Below, in pieces: positions 33,559-41,873 of a stretch of DNA of 64,000 nt (position 1 is the stretch's first letter; each line of letters starts with the position of its first letter). Origin of the DNA: Anaerolineae bacterium (GTDB lineage: Bacteria > Chloroflexota > Anaerolineae > Aggregatilineales > Phototrophicaceae); contig JANWYT010000006.1 in assembly GCA_025055175.1 (NCBI GenBank), positions 175,261 to 239,260 on the forward strand, given 5' to 3'. A program made the translations under genes and the position numbers. The notes under the pieces were generated by a model. That model worked only from the letters and a program-made list of their open reading frames with translations. It searched no databases and was not told the origin of the DNA.

Positions 33559-35490
33559 ATGCTCTGGAACATCCCTCCGACGCCTTTCCTGCAGCGCGAT
33601 TGGCTTGTGCTGCTGCTGATCGTCTTCATAGCTGCTGTCCTGCGCTTAGGCGAGCCGCAAATCGTTGAATACTTCCACGACGACGCCATGCTGGCCACGC
33701 TAGCCCGCGAATGGGTGACGGGTCGAAGCGGCCTGCCTCTGACGGGCATCTTGTCCTCAACAGGGATTCCTAACCCGCCAACCTCGGTCTATCTGATGGG
33801 CCTGCCCTTCGCCCTCTCGCCCGATCCGTTCGTGGCCATCGTCTTCATCATGCTGCTGAACACAGCAGGCGTAGCCGTCTTCTGGGCCATGTTGCACCGC
33901 TATGCAGGCCGAGATTTGGCCCTGGTCGCTGCTCTGACCTACGCTTGCAGCCCCTGGGCTGTCTTCTACAGCCGCAAGCTGTGGGCGCAAGAATTCCACA
34001 CACCACTCATCCTACTGAGCATGGGGCTGCTGTGGTGGGCTGCTCAGGAGAAAAGGTGTGGGCCAGCAGTGGTCTGCGCGCTGCCTCTGCTGCTGTTTGC
34101 TCTGCAGATTCACTTTGCGGCTTGGGCGCTGCTGCCCGCCTTTGGATTGGTGCTGGCATGGGGATGGCGTGCTTGGCCGCGCCGCGCTCTGCTGGTCGGC
34201 GCACTGCTGGCCCTGCTGACTCTATTGCCTTATAGTCTGGGCTTGACTCAGACCTTGCAGACTGATCCTGAACGGATTAGCGCCGCAGTTGCCCGTTCCG
34301 ACGCCGCCGAGAGGCTGACCATCAGCCCACAAGCGCTGATTTACGCTGCGCAACTCCTCACGGGTTACGGCCTGGAAGACGCCATCGCTCCCAACCCTGC
34401 CCAAGCCGAGAACCTGCGCGTCTCTGTGCCATTTAGCCCACTGTGGACCTTAATCGGCCTGACGGCCCTGCTGGGAGCAGCTGCAGGTCTAGCTCAGCAT
34501 AGTACGCGCCGCTTGACCGTCTTAGCCCTGGTCTGGGGCTTCTTGCCGCCCCTGCTGCTGACTCTGCGTCTGACCACGCCCCATCCACACTACTTCATCG
34601 CCTGTCTGCCCGCCTATGCCCTGCTGTGCGGCCTGGGACTAACAACCTTGTGGCGCGCCCTGCCCCACCAACAGGTGGCGCGTAATGTGCTGCTGCTGGC
34701 CTATGGCGTCATTCTGCTCTCGCAAGCTGTGGCCTGGCGCGGCTTGCTGCGCTGGATTGAGTCGCACCACATTGCTTATCCTGGCTTCACAACGCCGCTC
34801 AGCTTGCTTAATCCGATCCGCCAGGCTTTAGACGACAAACGCGACGTCGTCGTCCTCAGCCAGGGCATGGCCTGGAATCTGGATCACGAGGTGGCTGTGT
34901 GGGAGACGCTGCTCAGCCAGGCCGCCTGTGTGCGCACGCTGCGTCCAGATGGCTACTTCGTCCAGCCTGTCGGGCCGTTCGCCGTGCTGCGCGCTCCGTC
35001 TGCGCCGTCCGAAGCAGTGCGCGGCCTGTACGACCGGGGCCAAGCCGAAATTTTCCCAGAGCGTCCAGGCGGCGGCGTCTACGAGATTCGGCGCTTCGCA
35101 CAAGCTCCTGCCTGGGATGGACCGCCCATCCTACCCGTCGAAGCGCCGCCTTTCCAGAACGGCCCGCGTTTGTTGGGCTACGGTTGGCAAGATAGTTTGC
35201 TAGCGCTAGCCTGGTCGCTGCCTCAGGGACGACGCGGCGACGACGTGCAATACAGCGCCCAAGCCTTCGATGCAGCAGGCCAGCGTCTGGCCCAACACGA
35301 CGCGCGCTTCTGGCAGAGTGGGCATTGGTGCGCAGGCGATACGCTCATCACTTACGCACCGCTGGCCCTGACCGATCAGGCCAGACGGTTGACCGTGTCT
35401 CTCTATCGCCTGCTGGGTTCAAGCGGCTTCGAGACTGTGCCGCTGGCCGATGGTAGCACCGCCGTCATCATTTCTCTGGAGCAGCCGTAG
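33559..35490 (+). CDS. GT39/ArnT-like membrane glycosyltransferase
   Basis: A 643-residue protein with about eleven membrane segments. The first loop after membrane helix 1 contains EYFHDDAML (His40, Asp41, Asp42), the position where GT39/GT83 enzymes carry their acidic catalytic pair. YSRKLWAQEFHTPLILL and LTTPHPHYFIACLPAY are further family-like blocks. The last 150 residues are soluble and include a beta-sandwich-like module (RLLGYGWQDSLLALAWSLP to RRLTVSLYRLL) related to those at the ends of other membrane proteins here. It probably transfers a sugar from a polyprenyl-phosphate carrier. No clear ribosome site precedes the ATG. Its 3' end overlaps the convergent DUF2142 gene by 23 bases. 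Confidence 0.75.
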   Translation: MLWNIPPTPFLQRDWLVLLLIVFIAAVLRLGEPQIVEYFHDDAMLATLAREWVTGRSGLPLTGILSSTGIPNPPTSVYLMGLPFALSPDPFVAIVFIMLLNTAGVAVFWAMLHRYAGRDLALVAALTYACSPWAVFYSRKLWAQEFHTPLILLSMGLLWWAAQEKRCGPAVVCALPLLLFALQIHFAAWALLPAFGLVLAWGWRAWPRRALLVGALLALLTLLPYSLGLTQTLQTDPERISAAVARSDAAERLTISPQALIYAAQLLTGYGLEDAIAPNPAQAENLRVSVPFSPLWTLIGLTALLGAAAGLAQHSTRRLTVLALVWGFLPPLLLTLRLTTPHPHYFIACLPAYALLCGLGLTTLWRALPHQQVARNVLLLAYGVILLSQAVAWRGLLRWIESHHIAYPGFTTPLSLLNPIRQALDDKRDVVVLSQGMAWNLDHEVAVWETLLSQAACVRTLRPDGYFVQPVGPFAVLRAPSAPSEAVRGLYDRGQAEIFPERPGGGVYEIRRFAQAPAWDGPPILPVEAPPFQNGPRLLGYGWQDSLLALAWSLPQGRRGDDVQYSAQAFDAAGQRLAQHDARFWQSGHWCAGDTLITYAPLALTDQARRLTVSLYRLLGSSGFETVPLADGSTAVIISLEQP

Positions 35491-38062
35491 ACTCCGGCGT
35501 GGTCTCTGGCAGCAGAACGTCCAGCTCACTGGAGATGAATGCGCCATTCTCGTCGATGGTGAAGCCGAATAGGCGGTACGTCGTCGGCGGGAGAGCTGCC
35601 TCTTCTGGCATAGGAGTCGCTTCTTCGATCAAGCGCAGATCGCTGAGGAAGCCGCCTTGCAAGGGCAAGCGCTCTAGGCTTGGCCAGCGATAGACGCCCA
35701 GTAGGACTTCGTACTGGCCAGGCGGCAGGCGACGCTGCAAATCATAATCGATCATGATTGGTTCACTGATACGCCAATAGCGCGTAGGCAGCGCGGGTCG
35801 CACATCGTCCTGGGCCACCACCTGCCCCCTCTGATCGACGACGTGGGCAAACAAGGTGTAATCATCCAGCAGCGGCTGGATGGCCTGCCACTCGACACGT
35901 AGTAGGCGCGTGTAGCGGTCGAAGGTGTAGAGGTTGGGGCGCAAACCCTCGCCAAAGGGCGGACGCGAAGCGTTGCCGCTGGCTAGATCAGCGAAGGCAC
36001 GTCCAATGTCCACATTCTGGGCGAGAGGCACAGCTAGCGCCCCAACATCGAGCAAGACAGCAGGCAAATCGCGCATACGCTCATCCTGAGCAGGGACGCG
36101 AGCTTGTGCCTCGCGATCCCACCACGTCACCTGGAGGCGCAGCGGATAAGGACCTCCTGCCAGCAGCGACAGACGCACCTCCAGATGGTCTTCGTAGATT
36201 GCGCCAGGCGGCCATTGGCTGGTGCGCAAGCGTCCGCCCAGCGGGAAGCTATCCAGCTTGCCAATCTCTTGACCATCAGGAGAGACGAAGCCCACCGACA
36301 ACATGTAATCACGCTCCGTCGGCTCAATCGCTCGCCAGTACAAGGTGATCGGCACGCGTTCGCCTGGCAAATAGCGCCGATCCGCTGCGCGGTAGCCCAG
36401 CAGCTCAATCGGACCGTAGCGCGCGTAAACGCGCGTCACCGAAGAGGGCAAATCCGTCAGCGGAGCAGGCGGCTGATACTGCGGCGCAATGATCGTAATC
36501 GGTGTGAGCAGGGCCAGCAAGGCCAACACCTGCCAATTGCCGCGCACCAGAGGCACGAGCGCTTCGTGCGGCACAGCGTCGCCAGCACGCACGAACGAGC
36601 GATCCGGTGGCATGAACAAGAACACGCCCCACCAATAAACTTCCACCAAGCCAACTGCCAGCAGCGGCCCAAATGCCGGCATGAACAGCAAGACCATCTG
36701 CGGTGGCGCGTGACGCGCAGTAGCCAGCGCCACTAGGTAGAGGATCATGGCCAACAAGGCCAGGCCTAGCAGGGGCAACAGACCAATCAGTTCGCGGCGC
36801 GCATGAGTAAAATCGCGGATGGCGTAGAGCTGTGCCACCGTGAAGATCAGGCCGAATAGGCCGAGGAACGTCACCAGGTCAGCCACCAAGTAGACCAGCG
36901 GAGACGCCAGCACGTTGTCTGCGCCGAAGACGCCCCAGTAAGCCGCGCGGAATAACCCGAAGTTCTCCAGAAGCTGCACCACATCCAACGGCATAGAGCG
37001 CGCCCCAACTGTTGCCAGCAAGCCGCCCAACCCCCAAGGATCGCCGTGCTGGGCCAGGTTGTCGCTCATCCAACCACCCAAACTCAGCACGATCAGCGCA
37101 ACCAGGCTCAGCAGCAGCACGCCGTAGCGTAGCCAGGCCCTATCACACGCGGCTATCCATACTCCTGCTAGGACAATCACGGGCAGGCTGAGCCAAGCGG
37201 CGCTGTGCAGGTTGAGCGCCAAGACGACAGCCATCAGCGTCAGAGATACATTGAGCCAATGCCAACCCTGCCGCACGGCACGCATCAGACCGTAGGTAGC
37301 CCAAGACAGCGCCAGCAACCCCGCTGCAAAGTTATTCACGCTGGCGCCGAGGGCCATCATCATCGGGTTGAAGGCTAGCAAGGCCGCGCCTAGCAGAGCT
37401 ACGCTGGGCCTTTGTGGCGCAATCAGCGCACCAATGCGAGCGATGGGCCACAGAGCCAGAGCCACCAGGGCCACATTGGCCAGACGCAGCAGAGCTAGGA
37501 CAGGTAGTCCGACGGGGAGACCACCCTGGTTGTCGCGCAGGAATAGATTCTTATTGGCCGTGCCAAACAAGTCAAAGGGACGCACATACGGATTGGGCTG
37601 GAGGTAAGGTCTGAGCGATTCGTCGCTCACGCGGCCTAGCTGGCCAAAGACAGCATAATACAGCGGTGGTTGATAGGCCACCACGCCCCATTCGCCGGCG
37701 GGGCGACCTTGCAAACGGGCAAAGTGGGCGAATTCATCGCCTATTTCGAAGGGTGGCGTCAGCAGGGCAAACAACGCGCCGCCAAACACAAAGCCCAGCG
37801 CCAGCCATTGTAGCGGCGTGAAGGGTAGTTTAGGCCAATGGATAGCGTTGAAGCGCTGCCAAAGATACAGTAGCAACCGATAGACGCGCAGGCTCAGGCG
37901 GCCTAAGACCTGCGCTGCAGCTACAGAGCGTCTCACCCACAGAGCAGCGGCTGTGCGCCAACGCAGCGTAAGGCGTTCATCCCGAACGGAATTTTCATCG
38001 CCCTGTGGCGTCAGCTTGGCGTCGGCCATCGGCGTTTCGCTGGTGTTTTGCTCACTAGACAT
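35468..38062 (-). CDS. DUF2142-like polytopic membrane protein with two C-terminal beta-sandwich modules
   Basis: An 864-residue protein. After a hydrophilic N-terminus of about 75 residues, the membrane part starts near 84. It contains TPPFEIGDEFAHFARLQGRP (GDE at 108-110), followed by YQPPLYYAVFGQLG, typical of DUF2142 and related GT-C-like proteins. About twelve membrane segments follow. The last 300 residues hold two similar modules, one near RYLPGERVPITLYWRAIEPT and one near RLLRVEWQAIQPLLDDYTLF ending LPPGQYEVLLGVYRW. The role is probably sugar transfer or polymerisation at the outer face; the substrate is unknown. The ATG at 38062 has GGGAG 7 bases upstream; a reading from 38140 would cross the promoter region. 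Confidence 0.72.
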   Translation of the reverse strand: MSSEQNTSETPMADAKLTPQGDENSVRDERLTLRWRTAAALWVRRSVAAAQVLGRLSLRVYRLLLYLWQRFNAIHWPKLPFTPLQWLALGFVFGGALFALLTPPFEIGDEFAHFARLQGRPAGEWGVVAYQPPLYYAVFGQLGRVSDESLRPYLQPNPYVRPFDLFGTANKNLFLRDNQGGLPVGLPVLALLRLANVALVALALWPIARIGALIAPQRPSVALLGAALLAFNPMMMALGASVNNFAAGLLALSWATYGLMRAVRQGWHWLNVSLTLMAVVLALNLHSAAWLSLPVIVLAGVWIAACDRAWLRYGVLLLSLVALIVLSLGGWMSDNLAQHGDPWGLGGLLATVGARSMPLDVVQLLENFGLFRAAYWGVFGADNVLASPLVYLVADLVTFLGLFGLIFTVAQLYAIRDFTHARRELIGLLPLLGLALLAMILYLVALATARHAPPQMVLLFMPAFGPLLAVGLVEVYWWGVFLFMPPDRSFVRAGDAVPHEALVPLVRGNWQVLALLALLTPITIIAPQYQPPAPLTDLPSSVTRVYARYGPIELLGYRAADRRYLPGERVPITLYWRAIEPTERDYMLSVGFVSPDGQEIGKLDSFPLGGRLRTSQWPPGAIYEDHLEVRLSLLAGGPYPLRLQVTWWDREAQARVPAQDERMRDLPAVLLDVGALAVPLAQNVDIGRAFADLASGNASRPPFGEGLRPNLYTFDRYTRLLRVEWQAIQPLLDDYTLFAHVVDQRGQVVAQDDVRPALPTRYWRISEPIMIDYDLQRRLPPGQYEVLLGVYRWPSLERLPLQGGFLSDLRLIEEATPMPEEAALPPTTYRLFGFTIDENGAFISSELDVLLPETTPESTAAPEK

Positions 38063-38101
38063 AGCGGCACTCCCTGGCCTATCAACGTCATCTTGTTTGT
38101 T

Positions 38102-38129
38102 AGTGTACTGCAAAACAAGGCCAGGACAA
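38102..38129 (-). promoter_or_regulatory. Candidate promoter of the DUF2142 gene with A/T-rich upstream element
   Basis: Minus strand TTGTCC (38129-38124), 16-base spacer, TACACT (38107-38102). Immediately upstream is the A/T-only palindrome AAAATTTGAATTTT, resembling an UP element; it might alternatively aid termination of the ABC genes. Confidence 0.45.
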
Positions 38130-38144
38130 CAAAAATTCAAATTT

Positions 38145-39956
38145 TTAGGCTTCTTCCAGCATGGTACGCGCGTTCTCTACGTAGTCCAGGCTCTGATGGC
38201 GGAAGTAGGTGTCGTATAGCTCAGCGTAGTGGCCTCCCTGAGCCATGAGCTGTTCATGAGAGCCTTCTTCGATGATCTCACCTCGGCGCAAGACGATGAT
38301 TCGGTCTGCGCTGCGCACCGTAGACAAGCGATGAGCCACCAGGATCGAAGTCGACTGCGCCAGGATCATCTGCACCGCCTCTTGGATCTGCATTTCGGTG
38401 AAGGGATCAATGCTGGCCGTCGCTTCGTCCAGGATGAAGATGGCAGGTTGCTGCACCAGCACGCGCAGCAGGCTGACTAGCTGGCGCTGGCCCATGCTCA
38501 GGCGCGCGCCGCGCTCGCCCACATGGCTGTGCAACCCCTGAGGCAGAGTCTCCAGCCATTCGCCTCCGCCGATGCTGTGGGCCAGACGCTCAATCTCCTC
38601 ATCGCTGGCGTTCGGACGGGCATAGCGTACGTTCTCCATGATCGTCCCGCTGAACAGGAAAGGTTGCTGCGGCACGATGCCCAGGTGCGCACGATAGTCT
38701 TGTGGATCGAAGCTGCGTATGTCCTGGCCATCGATCGTGATCGTGCCGCCCTGGAACTCATAAAAGCGCGCCACCAGCTTGGCGATGGTGCTTTTGCCAG
38801 AGCCGGTGTGGCCGACGAAGGCCACGTTCTCGCCAGCGCGAATATCCAGGTTGAACTTCTTCAGCACAGGTTGGCCATCCACATAACTGAAATCCACGTC
38901 TCGGAAGCGAATCGCGCCGCGCAAACCCTGAGCAGGCCGCGAGTCGTGCTGTACTAGGGTATTTTCAGCGTCGATCAGGGCAAAGACGCGCTCGGCGGCG
39001 CTGAGGCCCTGCTGGAGCTGCGACCAGAACGAAGCAAAGTTAATCAGCGGGAAAAGAAAGCGATCCACCGCTTGGATGAATAAGAACCACTCAGCGGCGC
39101 TGATCGTACCGTCCAGCACATACCCCGCCCCCACATAGACGATAATCCCAATCGCCAAGCCGATCAGGCCGTTCATGACCGGGAAGACCAGGGCGAAGAC
39201 GAAGCCGCGCGTGAGGTTGGTCTTGTAGGAGAGCGCATTCACTCGGCGAAATTCGTCGTAGATCATGGCTTCGCGGCGGAAATTCTTGGCCACGCTGATG
39301 CCCGTCACGCTCTCCTGGATGTTGTCGTTGACGACAGCCATCGCACGCGCGCCTTTGCGCGTCACCTTGCGCGCCAGATTGCGGAAGAAGACGGCAGTGA
39401 CGATGAACATGGGCATAGTGACCAGCAGGATCAGCGTCAGGATCAGCGAGCTGTCGATCAACACTGCGATCAGCACACCCAATGAGATAACCTGAGAGAT
39501 GACGTCGCTGGTGAGGATCATCACATCGGCGAATTCCTGGGTGTCGCTGGTGATACGACTGACGATCTTGCCCGTCTTGTTGGTGTCGTAGAAGGCCAGG
39601 TCGCGATTGAGCGCTGCTTGGAAGGCATCGCGGCGCATATGAGCCACCAGACGGCTGACGAGGTAGCCGATCCACAGACGACGCGCGTAATTGAGGAAGT
39701 ATTCGAAGATTGCTGAGACCAGCAGCGCCAGCAGGATGAGGGGTACGAGGTCAGCCTGGCTCTGTTCTAGCGCGTCCACTCCCCAGGCGATCAGCAGCGG
39801 ACGCAGCGAAGAGACGACGGCCAGCAGCGAGAACGCGCCGATGATCCCCCAAAACAGCGCCTTCTGTTGGCGCACATACGACCAAATCCGCCGAAACAGC
39901 GCGCCGTCGCCGTAGTTGCGGTCGTATTTGTCCGCTTCTAGGTTGCCAAAGAACAT
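38145..39956 (-). CDS. ABC exporter half-transporter, catalytic-Glu subunit with altered signature
   Basis: A 603-residue type IV ABC exporter: six membrane helices (about 35-310) and a nucleotide-binding domain (about 345-590). Walker A is GHTGSGKST (382-390) and Walker B is IFILDE (506-511) with the catalytic glutamate at 511. The switch histidine is in AHRLS. The signature is LSMGQ (486-490) instead of LSGGQ. The partner encoded two bases upstream has the opposite pattern, so the two should form a heterodimer with one active and one degenerate ATP site. Substrate is likely a lipid, glycolipid or drug; the glycan neighbourhood favours a lipid-linked molecule. ATG with GAGG 7 bases upstream. 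Confidence 0.9.
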   Translation of the reverse strand: MFFGNLEADKYDRNYGDGALFRRIWSYVRQQKALFWGIIGAFSLLAVVSSLRPLLIAWGVDALEQSQADLVPLILLALLVSAIFEYFLNYARRLWIGYLVSRLVAHMRRDAFQAALNRDLAFYDTNKTGKIVSRITSDTQEFADVMILTSDVISQVISLGVLIAVLIDSSLILTLILLVTMPMFIVTAVFFRNLARKVTRKGARAMAVVNDNIQESVTGISVAKNFRREAMIYDEFRRVNALSYKTNLTRGFVFALVFPVMNGLIGLAIGIIVYVGAGYVLDGTISAAEWFLFIQAVDRFLFPLINFASFWSQLQQGLSAAERVFALIDAENTLVQHDSRPAQGLRGAIRFRDVDFSYVDGQPVLKKFNLDIRAGENVAFVGHTGSGKSTIAKLVARFYEFQGGTITIDGQDIRSFDPQDYRAHLGIVPQQPFLFSGTIMENVRYARPNASDEEIERLAHSIGGGEWLETLPQGLHSHVGERGARLSMGQRQLVSLLRVLVQQPAIFILDEATASIDPFTEMQIQEAVQMILAQSTSILVAHRLSTVRSADRIIVLRRGEIIEEGSHEQLMAQGGHYAELYDTYFRHQSLDYVENARTMLEEA

Positions 39957-39958
39957 CG

Positions 39959-41764
39959 TTACACCTCTTGAGGGATGGCTGAGCTGGCGATGATGGGCGC
40001 TTCGTAACGCGCGAAGATACGCCGATAGGCTTCGCTGGTGCGCAACAGCTCTTCATGACTGCCTTGTGCCACCACCTTCCCCCGTCGCAGGACGATGATA
40101 TGGTCAGCCCAGCGAATTTGCGACAGACGATGGGTGATGAGAATGGTCGTGCGGCCCCTCGCCGCTGCCCAGATGGCCTTCTGAATCTCGTCTTCGGTGG
40201 CGCTGTCGATGGCGCTGGTGCTGTCGTCTAGGATGAGGATGGGCGGATCGCTCTCGAAGGCGCGAGCAATAGCTATGCGCTGACGTTGGCCACCGCTGAG
40301 CGTCACGCCGCGCTGGCCAACAATGGTCTGATAGCCCTGCTCAAAGCTCATGATGAAGTCGTGGGCCTGAGCCTTGCGCGCCGCCGCTTCCACTTGTTCT
40401 TGGGTGGCTTCATCGTCGCCAAAGGCGATGTTTTGGGCAATTGTGCGGCTGAACAGGAAAACGTCCTGCTCAATGACGCTGATCTGGGAACGCAGCGATT
40501 CCAGATTCCAATCGCGCACGTCCACGCCGTCCACCAGCACTCGCCCTGCCGTCGGGTCGTAAATGCGGTTGATGAGCTTGGTGATCGTCGTCTTGCCTGC
40601 GCCAGTTTGACCGACGATGGCCACCGTCTGGCCGGCTTTCACGTTGAAGCTGACGGACTGCAAGACCTTCTGGCCGCTTTCCTGATAGCTGAAGTCCACG
40701 TCCTCAAAACATATATCGCCACGAATAGGCGCTTGATAGCCGTCTTCGCGCACTTCCAAGTCCATCTTGGCATTGATGACGGCCAGGATACGCTTGGCAC
40801 TAGCATAGCCACTGGCAATGCGCGTCAACGAAAAGAGCGAGGTGAAGACGGGGAAACCGAACAGAGCGATCTGGCCCATATAGGCCACGATATCACCAAC
40901 AGTGATCTGGCCCTGATCGTAAAGCAGGACGGCGTGCAGCAGCGCGAAAAAGAACACCAAGCCGAACAGCAAGTTGGGGATGTAGACCGCTTCTGCGCGC
41001 CCCTGAGCGATACTGTTGTCGCGCACTTCGTCGACCAACGCGCCAAAACGTGCCGCTTCGTTGCTCTCCTGAGCCGAGCCTTTGACGACCTGCAAGCCGT
41101 CCAGCGCCTCCGCTAGGCGCGCGTTCATCTTGCCAAAGCTGCTGCGCACCCGCTCCGCAATCGGATGGACACGGCGCAGGTAGTCAACCTGTGTGAGGAT
41201 AGTGAGGATGACGAAAGCCAGCGGCACGATGACGAGCTGAGGGTGGATGAGGGGCGCTGCCAAGACGGGCAAGATCAAAAACCAACCAGAGCCGAGCAGC
41301 AAGTTGACGCCAGGGTTCATCATCAGGTTCATCTCGCGCACGTCATTCGTCACACGCGCCATAATCTCGCCGACGGGCTGAAGGTCATGAAAAGCCATGC
41401 TCTTGCCTAGCAGGCTGGCATAGAGTTCTTGACGCACGTCGCGCTCAATGCGCTGCGCGAAGACTTCCGAGGAGTAGTTGCGCATGAGCTGCAAGCAGGC
41501 GCGCAGAAGCTGAGAGCCTATGATGGCCAGAGCCATCGCTACCACAACCTCCATAGCCGCTTCACGACTCTCGTTCTGGCTGATGGCGTTGAAAGCCACG
41601 CCAATGAAGTACGGCACAGCGGCCGCCAGGGCTGCATTAGAGAACGCGCCCACCATCAGCGAAACAGCGTAGACGAAATGTCTGCGAATGTGCGACCAGA
41701 TGAAGCGTGCAGGACTGCGGTGGTCGGTGTACAGCGGCACATCGGCCACAAATTCCAACGACAT
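39959..41764 (-). CDS. ABC exporter half-transporter, degenerate Walker B subunit
   Basis: A 601-residue partner of the downstream ABC protein, with six membrane helices (about 25-320) and a nucleotide-binding domain (about 345-590). Walker A is GQTGAGKTT (385-393) and the signature LSGGQ (489-493) is canonical. Walker B ends ILILDD (509-514), so Asp514 replaces the catalytic glutamate, as in the degenerate site of TM287/288-type heterodimers. The switch histidine is kept (ITHRLS). The ATG follows AAGGA at 9 bases. The 109-base gap upstream contains a TAAAAT candidate -10 but no convincing -35; TTGTGCAT occurs there twice (41777-41784 and 41846-41853). Confidence 0.9.
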   Translation of the reverse strand: MSLEFVADVPLYTDHRSPARFIWSHIRRHFVYAVSLMVGAFSNAALAAAVPYFIGVAFNAISQNESREAAMEVVVAMALAIIGSQLLRACLQLMRNYSSEVFAQRIERDVRQELYASLLGKSMAFHDLQPVGEIMARVTNDVREMNLMMNPGVNLLLGSGWFLILPVLAAPLIHPQLVIVPLAFVILTILTQVDYLRRVHPIAERVRSSFGKMNARLAEALDGLQVVKGSAQESNEAARFGALVDEVRDNSIAQGRAEAVYIPNLLFGLVFFFALLHAVLLYDQGQITVGDIVAYMGQIALFGFPVFTSLFSLTRIASGYASAKRILAVINAKMDLEVREDGYQAPIRGDICFEDVDFSYQESGQKVLQSVSFNVKAGQTVAIVGQTGAGKTTITKLINRIYDPTAGRVLVDGVDVRDWNLESLRSQISVIEQDVFLFSRTIAQNIAFGDDEATQEQVEAAARKAQAHDFIMSFEQGYQTIVGQRGVTLSGGQRQRIAIARAFESDPPILILDDSTSAIDSATEDEIQKAIWAAARGRTTILITHRLSQIRWADHIIVLRRGKVVAQGSHEELLRTSEAYRRIFARYEAPIIASSAIPQEV

Positions 41765-41873
41765 GGGCCAGTATCCTTGTGCATGAATGGCTCTTGCTTT
41801 ATGGTAACGGATAAGCTCAAACCATTGCAGACCATTTTAGCGTTTTTGTGCATAAATAAATAAATGCTTAAGG

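Noticed and set aside
40286..41116. 276-codon plus-strand open frame
   Set aside because: Antisense to an ABC exporter with intact Walker and signature motifs.
41777..41853. Two copies of TTGTGCAT before the ABC exporter genes
   Set aside because: Eight-base direct repeat 69 bases apart without further structure; could be chance.
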